A program made the position numbers and the translations under genes. Below, piece by piece: positions 9,701-17,082 of a stretch of DNA of 37,369 nt. Position 1 is the stretch's first letter, and each line of letters opens with the position of its first letter. The notes beneath the pieces were generated by a model. That model ran no database searches and had not been told where the DNA came from. It worked only from the letters and a program-made list of their open reading frames with translations. Source of the DNA: Candidatus Heimdallarchaeota archaeon (GTDB lineage: Archaea; Asgardarchaeota; Heimdallarchaeia; Heimdallarchaeales; Heimdallarchaeaceae). The stretch covers positions 1 to 37,369 of the forward strand of contig JAAFKJ010000163.1 of assembly GCA_021399395.1 (NCBI GenBank). Reading direction: 5' to 3'.

Positions 9701-10971
9701 TAACTTCTGATAATAAGAAACTGGATATTAGAGACCCGAGAGTAAAACTCCACTTTTTCCCATTCTCTCAATATCATACTGATACAATGTCGAAAATATT
9801 CGATCTTTTTGGTTTCCACTCGGGAGAAACAACTGAGATGAAGATTGAATATCCTGTAGAAGGTTTGAGATACACTTCAGGAAAAGAGTGTATACCTTTA
9901 CCTATAATCATAGGACATATGCTATCAATAATAGAAAATAGAAAACCTGGGGAAGCAGTTGGATTTTTCATGATCAGAGGGGGATCGCCTTGCGCTGTAT
10001 ATAGTTACTTTAACTATCTATTACATTTCATTGAAAAGAATGAATTCAAGGATGTGTTCCTTTTTAGGTTTGATCAACTCACTGATTTCTTAGGAATTGA
10101 TCGAATAACTATTGCCAAATATGTACCTGCAACAGCACTAGTTGGAGATCTTATGGTTGAGATAGATAGTGCTTTACAAGTAGTGGGGCATAACGGCAGT
10201 AGGCAACTTCTCCAAGATTATTGGTCAGAGTTCTTATCATGCACAACTGAGTTGAAGCAATTTCATAAGAATGTTGAGAAATTAATAGATAAAATCTCTA
10301 CAATTCCAAGAAAGGAATCTCCCAAAAATTTACCCAAAGTGCTAATCACTGGTGATTTCTTCGTTAGATATAGTCCATTCTTTCTAAATGAACTAAAAGA
10401 GCTTTATGCTAAACACAACATTCTAGTTAAATCTTCAGATCTATATGAAGTTTCTTTGTATAGTAATATCAATTTAAGACTAATAGTCGCCCAAGATTGG
10501 AGAAAAGAACCGAATAAAGTTTCAACAGCTCTCAGAGCCTTTGCTACTTTCTGGACTAGATCCTCACAACTTTATATTATTAGTTTACTCGCTCCTCCTC
10601 TTATGCATGCAATTGAAAAGAGATATAGAAGGAAGTTTAAGAAAACAGGTCTGTTGTTTGCTGGAAGAAATAATCTTAGGGAAATAAACAAACAATCCAA
10701 ACCACTAATTAGTCCTCTGATTTTTGGAGAAGCAATTCCAACAATTGGAAAAGGTATGGAAACACTAGAAAACAGTGATTATGACTCACTTATACTAACA
10801 GGACCAATAAACTGTTTACCATATAAAATAGCACAAGCTATTCTGAAACCAATATATCTAGAACATGGAGTGCCTTTCCTAGTATTTGATGTAGATACCT
10901 CGGCGATAACTCCTAATATGAAACGTTTAATCAATGCTAATATTGAACAGATAAAAAGAAGGCAAAACTAA
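6787..10971 (+). CDS. Fused 2-hydroxyacyl-CoA dehydratase activase-type protein (two BadF domains, DUF2229, HgdB-like C-terminus)
   Basis: The product (1394 aa) is a multidomain relative of the ATP-driven activases of 2-hydroxyacyl-CoA dehydratases and benzoyl-CoA reductases. A first BadF/BcrA-type ATPase domain spans about 7-250, and a second about 293-540 (GVDVGSTTTKAI, GGQDSKYM). Each keeps the cysteine pair that holds the bridging [4Fe-4S] cluster in HgdC: C116 in KCAAGSG with C154 in SRCSVHC, and C418 in SCSAGTG with C458 in ADCAAF. A CxxCxxxC cluster (C581, C584, C588) and C606 follow, then a DUF2229-like part with C695 (FCYPVQILHG), C736 (CPLTQA) and C898 (SFSC). The C-terminal HgdB-like region has C1035 (KECIPLP) and C1069 (SPCAVY). 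It probably couples ATP hydrolysis to low-potential electron transfer. The GTG start has no clear GGTGA. No separate dehydratase subunits are nearby; the true substrate is unknown. Confidence 0.88.
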   Translation: MFNITTEYIGVNIGSVSVNLVSLDEKGKASIAKHPHLGKPEEVLEKMIKEQVSSEKRFFDVSGSFGEISEIVAIEKGISSYDEKFDIVVSLGGESFVLYVLDEKGYIVNVLSHDKCAAGSGEFFIQQIDRLDVTLSEAIDLAKKGKKIELASRCSVHCKSDVTHKLNRGEASIEDILTSVLASMVSKVMGLITQSRVELKRLLLIGGISLNDAFVKLLREELDGVEVVIKDVSSVFEAYGTALIVQESPLHDNYKLITTKTFTQLPSLEQFSDQVTIIEAKENKKDFDKNLSLILGVDVGSTTTKAILLDPVDNAVVASYYGRTSGNPVEATKKCIQELIDQAGNCKVNLVGVTGSGRQIVGAYLGTSAVYNEISAHSKGAVYYDEEVDTIFEIGGQDSKYMFLQNGVPVDYAMNASCSAGTGSFLEESSKGDLGIHVFDISDVAMKADSPVRFKADCAAFINTDIRTAAQEGYEPDNIVGGLVYSIADNYLNKVKGLRPVGQKIFFQGGVAKNNAVGYAFAQATGKKIIIPPNPELIGAFGISLIAKSKYEQHEIIGMSEHTSLESLIKEKMKHSGSFTCKACKNYCQIERYEVGGRKFPFGGRCSRYEHQWRGSDKTEEKEDLVLIRNDLLFGINSGTEKKKPTHNERIGIPRALLTHSLYPLYSTFFEELGYEIILSGIDDDKELMTNASFCYPVQILHGAVLDLVKNKVTTVFLPHVHSGTTGKDWRDSTFCPLTQASPYFISQAFKELEFLSPVLDFRQGYENNNALVKMAVEKLDIPKNIANKAYHKAITAQKQIEDKFLEKGKETLDKLRDSGEIGILLVGRSYNAFPPETSQLIPKKLASMGVTVIPFDFLGKDSAEDFPWFFANYAQKALELAQEYDNLFILYINSFSCTIDAFVQNHMRNEMKSKPYLILELDAHSADAGIQTRLEAFLEIIKNFQVTKKKTEVKPFQITKVKKRSGKIVVITSDNKKLDIRDPRVKLHFFPFSQYHTDTMSKIFDLFGFHSGETTEMKIEYPVEGLRYTSGKECIPLPIIIGHMLSIIENRKPGEAVGFFMIRGGSPCAVYSYFNYLLHFIEKNEFKDVFLFRFDQLTDFLGIDRITIAKYVPATALVGDLMVEIDSALQVVGHNGSRQLLQDYWSEFLSCTTELKQFHKNVEKLIDKISTIPRKESPKNLPKVLITGDFFVRYSPFFLNELKELYAKHNILVKSSDLYEVSLYSNINLRLIVAQDWRKEPNKVSTALRAFATFWTRSSQLYIISLLAPPLMHAIEKRYRRKFKKTGLLFAGRNNLREINKQSKPLISPLIFGEAIPTIGKGMETLENSDYDSLILTGPINCLPYKIAQAILKPIYLEHGVPFLVFDVDTSAITPNMKRLINANIEQIKRRQN

Positions 10972-11119
10972 ACATTTCGTCTTTCGATTTCATCACTTTC
11001 TATCCAGTTTATTTGCAACTATATGATCGATAATTATCCTCCTCCTCTTGTTTCATTCGTGTCTTGAAATAGTCCCGACTGACTTTTCTTATATTGAGGA
11101 CTACATTTATTCTCAATGA

Positions 11120-11139
11120 CGAGTTCGAAGGGAAACTCT
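11120..11139. promoter_or_regulatory. Inverted repeat upstream of membrane winged-helix gene, copy 2
   Basis: CGAGTTCGAAGGGAAACTCT aligns base for base with the element at 746-765. Here GAGTT (11121-11125) pairs with AACTC (11134-11138). Relative to copy 1 the fourth position pair has changed from A:T to G:C, a compensatory change, while the seventh pair is lost. It ends 23 nt before the TTG start of the downstream regulator gene and is followed by the shared TTTTGAAC and a GGTGA ribosome binding site. Confidence 0.55.
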
Positions 11140-11162
11140 TTTGAACAAAAAGGTGAAATATA

Positions 11163-12185
11163 TTGGCATTGAGAAATAGAAATTGTTTAACTCAGACAAC
11201 TTTGATTATACTTTCTTTAATACTAATACTTAATGTGTCCAATCAAACTTATCAAACTAAAGGGTGTGTTGAACACACTCAGAATAAAGATCAATATAAC
11301 AGTAATGGAGATTTTACAGTCATTTCTCATAATACTCAAATTGATGTTGTAAGTGTTGATACTATAGAAGTAAGAGAGATATTCAAAATTGAAAATAAAA
11401 ATCCTCTTTCTGCTGATTTTATTAGTCTCTGGTTAAACCATTCTTGTAAGAATATCATTGTAGAAGATCCTATTGGAACTTTGGAATATGAGAAAATTGT
11501 AGATTCATTATCATATAGTTACTTGAAAATAAACTTCAGATCGGAGCTTAATTACAAAGAACAAATGGTTTTTTACATCACTTATTCTCTCAACGATCTT
11601 CCGTTAGCAGAGAGTATAAATCATTACTATTTCGAATTTTACTCAACTATAACTTTCACTACTAAACTACATCACTTATCAGTAAAGTTACCTGAGAGAT
11701 GCTATGTAAGTGATAATACAGATGTTACGTCTATTTACCCAGCTAATCAATCACAAAGCTTCATGGGTCGAAGATTAATACTGTCATGGACTCAAAGCAA
11801 TTTAACCTCTTCAATGAATCCATTTTATTTAGTAAGATTTGATGTCCCAAAAAATCTAACTTGGGTATATGTTCTGAGTCCAATTCTAGGTGTTATGATA
11901 GGTGTAACTTCTACTATATGGTTTATGAGAAGGAGAGAAAGAAGTGCAATACAAAGTATGGGTACAGTCTTTCTAAATGAATCTCAAAGAGTCTTACTAA
12001 AAACAATACTTGAAAATGATGGCAAAATTGCTCAAAAAGATCTATGTAGAAAAACAGGTTTTACTAGGTCAAAAACATCAAGAAATCTGATCTCTTTAGA
12101 AGAACAAGGTTTTATTGTTAAAGAAAAATGGGGTCGAAATTCGCTCATAAAGTTGACTAAATCGGGAGAGATGGTGATAGAATGA
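11163..12185 (+). CDS. Membrane-spanning winged-helix transcription regulator, second copy
   Basis: This paralog (340 aa) of the regulator at 792 has the same architecture: N-terminal hydrophobic segment (LIILSLILILNVS), beta-rich outer domain to about residue 230 (LWLNHSCKNIIVED corresponds to LWMNHSCSNITVQD in the first copy), a membrane span at about 234-255 (WVYVLSPILGVMIGVTSTIW) with RRRERS after it, and a winged helix (about 268-340) with FTRSKTSRN and EEQGFIVKEKWGRN. The DNA-binding domain is the best conserved part and the outer domain is more diverged, suggesting similar DNA targets but different sensed signals. The TTG start is supported by GGTGA at 11152-11156 and by an in-frame TGA just upstream at 11154. 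A beta-helix gene follows at 89 bp, repeating the organisation of the first module. Confidence 0.82.
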   Translation: MALRNRNCLTQTTLIILSLILILNVSNQTYQTKGCVEHTQNKDQYNSNGDFTVISHNTQIDVVSVDTIEVREIFKIENKNPLSADFISLWLNHSCKNIIVEDPIGTLEYEKIVDSLSYSYLKINFRSELNYKEQMVFYITYSLNDLPLAESINHYYFEFYSTITFTTKLHHLSVKLPERCYVSDNTDVTSIYPANQSQSFMGRRLILSWTQSNLTSSMNPFYLVRFDVPKNLTWVYVLSPILGVMIGVTSTIWFMRRRERSAIQSMGTVFLNESQRVLLKTILENDGKIAQKDLCRKTGFTRSKTSRNLISLEEQGFIVKEKWGRNSLIKLTKSGEMVIE

Positions 12186-12274
12186 TTGCTCCCGAAAATG
12201 TTTCAAATTACTCCCGAAATGAACCCGTCCAATATCTCATTAGAATAGAACAAATAATATAACATGGTGAAAAA

Positions 12275-14644
12275 ATGAAACCCGCATTGAAATATCTAAC
12301 CGGCATTGCTGTCGGAATAATTGTTTTAGCATCAGTTTTTGTACCACTCTCACTTTTAGTGTGGAACAATAGACTTGTACAGCACGATCCTATTCTAATC
12401 TGGAAAGACGAGGATTTTACTGGGTATAATTTACCTGGAAAGGGAACTCTGGAAAACCCATATAGAATAGAGAATTATAATATTACAACAGATGATTTGT
12501 ATTGTATATATATCATCAATACCACCAAGTACTTCCTAATAGAAAATTGTTATTTACAGACTACACATGAAGAAGGATATGGGATATATCTAAGTGATAC
12601 AACAAGTGGAACAGGAAAAATAACCAAGACAACTATAGACAAATGTGATACAGCATTGGGTTTATTTGAATCTAGTGGAAATGATGTAATTGACAACTCG
12701 ATATCACTTTGTAAAACACCTTTCGATATCTACAAGAGCAACTCAACAGACTTGATTAACAATTCACTGAGTAATTATGAAGAAGCTTCTAATTGGAATT
12801 CTTATATCTACTCAAGTTATGATACTAATTTCATTGGTAATGTTGTTCTCAAGTACGATTATGGTTTGTTTTTTGCAATTGAAGATTCAGATGATATATC
12901 TTTTGCACAGAATGATCTACAAGATGTAACTCTATACATTCAATTTTGTTCAAATATAACAATCATGAAAAATCAAGGTTCCGAATGTCATATCAATCTT
13001 GGAAATAGCCAAAATAATACTATAAATGATAATCAAATACACTCTCTAGATATCTATAATAGCTTTTATACTGAAGTTAGAAATAACTACTTGATTCGCT
13101 TTGACATCTATCTTGAATCATCATCTGATATCTACTTCTATACATTTGAAGATAATTATGTAAATGATAAGAAGCTGGAGTTTTTTATAGGAATAAGTAG
13201 TTTGAGCATTACAACATCTTTAAGTGAATATGGGAGAATATACTTCTTAGGATGTACAGATATTACTATAAGTGACCCTACTCCAATGGGAGGATATTTA
13301 CCAATTGATTTTGTAGATTGCATGAATATATTCATCTCCAATGTTAACCAGGATCTTGATTTATCTTTTCAGAATTCAGATAATTGTATGTTGACAGAAA
13401 CTAATATCCTAGACTTGGAATTATTCAACTCTGAAGACATCACAGTATCAGATTGTAACGTAAATGGTTATGAAATTGACGTTCTATATTCAAATAACAT
13501 AGCAATAACTGATAACCAAATATCAATTTCCTATCTAAGAATCGATCATGATAATGGTGTAAACCTAATTAATAATGAGATTTCAGTTGAAGAGATTGAC
13601 ATAAGTTATGTTCAGAACTTGATAATGCAAGACAATAACATTTCTGACTGTTTGGATGGTTTGAGATTTTACATGATCTCAGATTCAATGATAATGGGTA
13701 ATCTCATTAAAGACATGACTGAATATGGAATCGCATTCAGTGATTTCCACAACATAAGTTTTGAGAACAACTTAATTACAGATTGTTTAAAAGGATTGAA
13801 TTTATTTGCTAAGAATTTGGATCAATATCTGTTATCATCGTTTTCAGACAATTATTTTGACGGAAAGATTATTGGTTATTACGCTAGTGTTGAGAACCTT
13901 ATAATAGATACAGGAGATTTTGCTCAAATGATCTTTGTCAATTGTACCAATCTCTTAATTAAAGACATTATTGTGACTAATTCACCTGATTATATCAGAA
14001 TTGTATATAGTGATAAAGTAATTGTTTCTAATGTAACTTGTGAAGATTCATTTGGAGGTATCTCCGTTCATTATACAGAAAATCTTGAAATTAGCATTTG
14101 CTCATTCAACTCTATTACATATACTAGCATAGACTTTGGAGATTGTCCTTCAGCTTCTATCGTGAATAATACTATTAATTCAAGTGGTGTTGCAGTCAAT
14201 ATGTATCTCTCTGATTATACTCAAATTCTGAACAACTCCATAGAAAATACCCAAAATGGCGTTATAGTATTTAAGTCATTAAACTGCTCAATAAATTGGA
14301 ATTCTATGATTAACTGCAGTGAGGTTGGAATTGAACTTTATCGAAGCGATTATTGTAATATTACATATAATCTACTGAAAGATTGTTATTACTGGGGTGT
14401 TAAATTGCAAGAAGAATCAACCTATAACCAAATTCATCACAACGCTTTCATAAACAATAACTGGCAAACTATCAATCCTGAGTATACTTCTCAAGCAATT
14501 GATGATGGACAAAACAACATATGGTTTTACCCTATATTGTTGGAAGGTAATTACTTCGATGATTGGAGTGGTTCTGGGGAGTATGTGATTTATGGTGAGG
14601 CTCTTAATACTGATCCTTATCCTTTAATCACAAATCCTCTTTAA
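12275..14644 (+). CDS. Surface right-handed parallel beta-helix protein C
   Basis: This third member of the beta-helix family in the window (789 aa) has an N-terminal hydrophobic segment (KYLTGIAVGIIVLASVFVPL), the entry motif HDPILIWKDEDF with GKGTLENPYRIE, asparagine-ladder coils through the body, and the closing HHNAFINNN, GNYFDDWSGSGEY and DPYPLITNPL. N-x-S/T sequons are frequent. GGTGA lies 4-5 nt before the ATG. The spacer to the upstream regulator gene resembles that of the first module (ATCTCAT, AGAACAAAT and GGTGA occur in both), so regulator and beta-helix gene are inherited as a unit. It is exported; no catalytic residues were recognised. Function is inferred only as a surface binding, adhesion or carbohydrate-related protein. 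Confidence 0.85.
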   Translation: MKPALKYLTGIAVGIIVLASVFVPLSLLVWNNRLVQHDPILIWKDEDFTGYNLPGKGTLENPYRIENYNITTDDLYCIYIINTTKYFLIENCYLQTTHEEGYGIYLSDTTSGTGKITKTTIDKCDTALGLFESSGNDVIDNSISLCKTPFDIYKSNSTDLINNSLSNYEEASNWNSYIYSSYDTNFIGNVVLKYDYGLFFAIEDSDDISFAQNDLQDVTLYIQFCSNITIMKNQGSECHINLGNSQNNTINDNQIHSLDIYNSFYTEVRNNYLIRFDIYLESSSDIYFYTFEDNYVNDKKLEFFIGISSLSITTSLSEYGRIYFLGCTDITISDPTPMGGYLPIDFVDCMNIFISNVNQDLDLSFQNSDNCMLTETNILDLELFNSEDITVSDCNVNGYEIDVLYSNNIAITDNQISISYLRIDHDNGVNLINNEISVEEIDISYVQNLIMQDNNISDCLDGLRFYMISDSMIMGNLIKDMTEYGIAFSDFHNISFENNLITDCLKGLNLFAKNLDQYLLSSFSDNYFDGKIIGYYASVENLIIDTGDFAQMIFVNCTNLLIKDIIVTNSPDYIRIVYSDKVIVSNVTCEDSFGGISVHYTENLEISICSFNSITYTSIDFGDCPSASIVNNTINSSGVAVNMYLSDYTQILNNSIENTQNGVIVFKSLNCSINWNSMINCSEVGIELYRSDYCNITYNLLKDCYYWGVKLQEESTYNQIHHNAFINNNWQTINPEYTSQAIDDGQNNIWFYPILLEGNYFDDWSGSGEYVIYGEALNTDPYPLITNPL

Positions 14645-14736
14645 CCTTTTTTTTATATCAAGTTGTCTGATTTTGCAGATTCCTGAGAATATGTTTTTCA
14701 TCTTCCTTTTTCTTCCTTTTTCTCTTCATTTTTGAG
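14645..14736 (+). terminator. T-rich termination region after second module
   Basis: The stop codon is followed by an eight-T run (14647-14654) and, after about 40 bp, a dense series of T4-T5 tracts separated by C or TC (14694-14735). No stable hairpin is evident. It fits an archaeal T-tract terminator region. The rest of the gap to 14858 shows no gene. Confidence 0.5.
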
Positions 14737-14858
14737 TTAGATTTATAAGTGTCTGAAAATCGCAAAAACGCATTTTCACGCCCTTAAATATTCAAATCTT
14801 GAAATTTTGCTAGTGTATCTAAATTGATATAACTGTTCAAACAAGGGATAAGATTAAC

Positions 14859-15257
14859 ATGCATCAAATAGAATCAAAAGGAACCTATTATGAGATAGGT
14901 AGACAGATAGGGAAGAAGCTCTCAAAAGTGAAGAGTTATCCTCCAAAATTTACGAAAGAAGTACTGGAAAAGACTCTTCCATATGAAGAGGTTGCAAAGA
15001 AGTATACTCCAGATTTACTAGAAGAATTCAGAGGATTATCAGATGAATTAGATATAGATTATTATGTTCCTCTCACACTTGAATTGACTCCTTATAGATT
15101 TCAAGCACAATGCTTAGTCTTTGCAGTTTCAGGAGAACATACTCGATCAGGACATCCTGTGTTAGCTAGAAGCCATGAATGGAAAGAAGAAGAGAGTGTA
15201 AACTTGGCAGTCTGTCATACAGCTCCTGAAGGAAAACTGAAGAGTGTAGGCTATTGA
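14859..15257 (+). pseudogene. Truncated C45-type (acyl-CoA:6-APA acyltransferase-like) N-terminal fragment
   Basis: The 132 residues match the front of peptidase family C45/AAT-like Ntn-hydrolases. GTYYEIGRQIGKKL is the usual opening, and QCLVFAVSGEHTRSGHPVLARSHEW carries the candidate nucleophile Cys (QC) with the G-x-P-x-x-x-R segment that follows it. Family members normally run to about 330-360 residues, with most of the alpha-beta-beta-alpha core after this point. Here the frame stops right after KLKSVGY, and the DNA beyond does not continue the family in any frame I tried, so the 3' two-thirds appear deleted rather than frameshifted. A copy of an intergenic repeat begins 37 bp after the stop. 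It is most likely a dead gene; a short functional derivative is less likely. Confidence 0.65.
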
Positions 15258-15294
15258 AAGTTCAAGGAGACCATTGGGTAGTTGAGTTTATACA

Positions 15295-15336
15295 TTTTTT
15301 CTACTCGAAGTAAACCCTGTTCTATGGATGCAAAGT
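15295..15336 (+). repeat. Intergenic repeat, copy A
   Basis: This is one of three copies of an element with consensus T6-7, pyrimidine, (C/A), ACTCGAAGT, two variable bases, ACCCTG, then a looser tail ending in AAAGT or AAGT. This copy reads ACTCGAAGTAAACCCTGTTC after a six-T run. It lies just beyond the truncated C45 gene, in a 382-bp stretch (15258-15639) that otherwise holds only the small gene at 15477. Confidence 0.7.
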
Positions 15337-15476
15337 TGGAGTCTTATGATATACATCTGCTATTTTGCTTCTGGATAGGAATGCACAATATTTTTATTAA
15401 GAATACATATTATTCATTATTAGAGTAATTTCGTATGAATCTTAACGAAATGAAGTATACACAACAAGGTGATAAT

Positions 15477-15599
15477 ATGAAAAAATTAAAAACAAAACTC
15501 TATTTCAGCTTCACTATTATTCTTATTAGTTTTCTAGTTCACTTTCCTTTTATTTTTTTCCACTCTCAGGAATGCTTATTGCTAGAAGAATCAAGCTAA
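15477..15599 (+). CDS. Small membrane or signal-peptide-like protein (40 aa)
   Basis: This short frame has a strong ribosome binding site, GGTGA at 15468-15472, four bases before the ATG, the same spacing as at the long genes of this window. The peptide starts with a basic segment (MKKLKTK) followed by about 22 hydrophobic residues (LYFSFTIILISFLVHFPFIF) and ends SQECLLLEESS, with one cysteine just after the hydrophobic stretch. It could be a small single-span membrane protein, or the signal peptide of a secreted protein whose body was lost in this decayed region. No family was recognised. It lies between the truncated C45 gene and the alpha/beta hydrolase, about 40 bp before the latter. Confidence 0.45.
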   Translation: MKKLKTKLYFSFTIILISFLVHFPFIFFHSQECLLLEESS

Positions 15600-15639
15600 A
15601 CTCGAATAAACTTAAAAATAGAGAATTGTTTCAGTTGGT

Positions 15640-16527
15640 ATGTACGAAAATGCAAAATTAAATCAGACACTGGAACTCAGTGATGGTAGAAAGCTGGGAT
15701 ATGCTGAGTTTGGAGATTTTAACGGCAAACCACTTTTTCATTTTCATGGTCATCCTGGTTCCCGATATGAAGTTCTTCTTCATGGAGACAAACCAACTAA
15801 ACTTGGCCTTCATGTGATAGCTCCTGAAAGACCCGGAATTGGACTTTCCGATTTTCAACCTAGACGTAAACTCTTGGATTGGCCTGATGATATCGTCGAA
15901 CTTGCAGACCATCTAGGAATTGAAAAATTCATTGTCGAGGGAATATCAGGCGGTGGTCCATATGCTGCAGCCTGTGCTTATAAAATTCCTCATAGGTTAG
16001 AGTGTTGTGTTATTGTTGCAGGAATGGGACCAATCAATATGCCAAAAAAGGGGATGATGAGATCGAATCGTATTGGTTTTTTTATTTCCCGTAGACTTCC
16101 CTTTCTTGTTAAACCTATGGTCAAAAAAACAATGAAAAAACTAGATGATCCAGATAAAGCTAAAGATTTTATGAAAAGGATTTTTGAAGGAATGTCTGAA
16201 CCAGACAGGATACTAGCTCAGGATTCTAAACTGTTAAATATCTTTACAAATGAATTTAGAGAAGCTTTTAGATCAGGACCAGATGGAGTAACATATGAAG
16301 AAAAAACATATGCAAATCCATGGGGTTTTAAGTTAAGTGATATATCTCCAGATCTTCAAGTTTATCTCTGGCATGGAGGTTTGGATGTGGTTGTACCAAT
16401 TTCTATTGGACGTGAAATGTGTAACTTAATTCCCAATTGTAAAGGTTTTTTCTATCCGAATGAAGCACATCTTTCTTTTGTATATAAGCACTTTGAAGAA
16501 ATTGTTAAAATAGTATCAGGTCATTAA
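15640..16527 (+). CDS. Alpha/beta-fold hydrolase
   Basis: The 295-aa protein has a complete alpha/beta-hydrolase catalytic set: the oxyanion-side HGHPG (about 36-40), the nucleophile elbow GISGGGPYA with Ser103 (GxSxG), acid Asp249 in HGGLDVVVP and His277 in NEAHLSF. The opening LSDGRKLGYAEFGDFNGKPLF and ERPGIGLSD are standard for the soluble esterase, epoxide-hydrolase-like or haloperoxidase-like group. There is no signal peptide, so it acts in the cytoplasm, probably on a small ester or similar substrate that cannot be named. Its ATG is the first good start of the frame. It stands alone, with a copy of the intergenic repeat on each side (15295 and 16552). Codon use and AT content look like those of its neighbours. 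Confidence 0.85.
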   Translation: MYENAKLNQTLELSDGRKLGYAEFGDFNGKPLFHFHGHPGSRYEVLLHGDKPTKLGLHVIAPERPGIGLSDFQPRRKLLDWPDDIVELADHLGIEKFIVEGISGGGPYAAACAYKIPHRLECCVIVAGMGPINMPKKGMMRSNRIGFFISRRLPFLVKPMVKKTMKKLDDPDKAKDFMKRIFEGMSEPDRILAQDSKLLNIFTNEFREAFRSGPDGVTYEEKTYANPWGFKLSDISPDLQVYLWHGGLDVVVPISIGREMCNLIPNCKGFFYPNEAHLSFVYKHFEEIVKIVSGH

Positions 16528-16551
16528 AACATCTCTTCACTTTTTCTTTAC

Positions 16552-16595
16552 TTTTTTCCACTCGAAGTGTACCCTGCTTAATCTTTACTTTAAGT
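16552..16595 (+). repeat. Intergenic repeat, copy B
   Basis: This is the second copy, 24 bp after the alpha/beta hydrolase stop codon: six T, CC, then ACTCGAAGTGTACCCTGCTT and a diverged tail ending TTTAAGT. The T-rich lead-in could also serve as a terminator for the hydrolase gene. Confidence 0.65.
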
Positions 16596-16692
16596 TTGGC
16601 TATAATAATCCTAGTTTAAATCCTTTTAATATGAATTAATCTCAAATTAACCAAATTTATATAAGATTACATGTTTTATTTCATTGAGACAC

Positions 16693-17082
16693 ATGGACAG
16701 ATCTAAAGATTGGTTTTCTCAAGCTGTACACATTCTCAAACAAGCTAAATGGAACTTAGAAGGTGAATTCTTTGATGGGGTTTGTTTTTTAGCTCAGCAA
16801 TCAGCTGAAATGGCAACCAAAGCTCTATGTCTTCATTACAAACTAGAGTGTTGGGGCCATGCAATCAGTAGACTATTTCATATTCTAAAAAGTGACATTT
16901 TGATTCCTGAATCAATTGTTGACCTTGGCAAGAAGCTTGATAAATATTATATCCCAACACGAAATCCTAACGGTTTTGAAAGAGGCGCACCAAAGGATTA
17001 TTTCACAAAACAGGAAGCAGAGGAAGCGATTGACAATGCAGAAGAAATTATTGAGTTCTGCCGAAAAATTATACAGAAATAG
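16693..17082 (+). CDS. HEPN-domain protein (putative toxin of HEPN/MNT pair)
   Basis: The 129-aa all-helical protein is of the HEPN family: SKDWFSQAVHILKQAKWNLEGEFFDGVCFLAQQSAEMATKAL matches the first two helices, and YYIPTRNPNGF matches the YIPTRYP-type motif of HEPN proteins paired with minimal nucleotidyltransferases. The RX4-6H ribonuclease motif seen in many HEPN toxins is not evident, so RNase activity should not be assumed. TTG at 16684 is an alternative start; ATG 16693 lies about 30 bp after a good TATA-like box (TTATATAA, 16657-16664). Its 3' end overlaps the nucleotidyltransferase gene by 47 bp, implying translational coupling. Toxin role is inferred from the pairing. Confidence 0.8.
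   Translation: MDRSKDWFSQAVHILKQAKWNLEGEFFDGVCFLAQQSAEMATKALCLHYKLECWGHAISRLFHILKSDILIPESIVDLGKKLDKYYIPTRNPNGFERGAPKDYFTKQEAEEAIDNAEEIIEFCRKIIQK

Noticed and set aside
14692..14736. Very short hydrophobic frame starting at an ATG in the T-rich region after the second module
   Set aside because: Fourteen codons made of T-rich tracts, no ribosome binding site; better explained as a terminator region.
16916..17035. Longer start for the nucleotidyltransferase
   Set aside because: The extra 40 codons are the shadow of the HEPN gene in another frame; the ATG at 17036 gives the family length.
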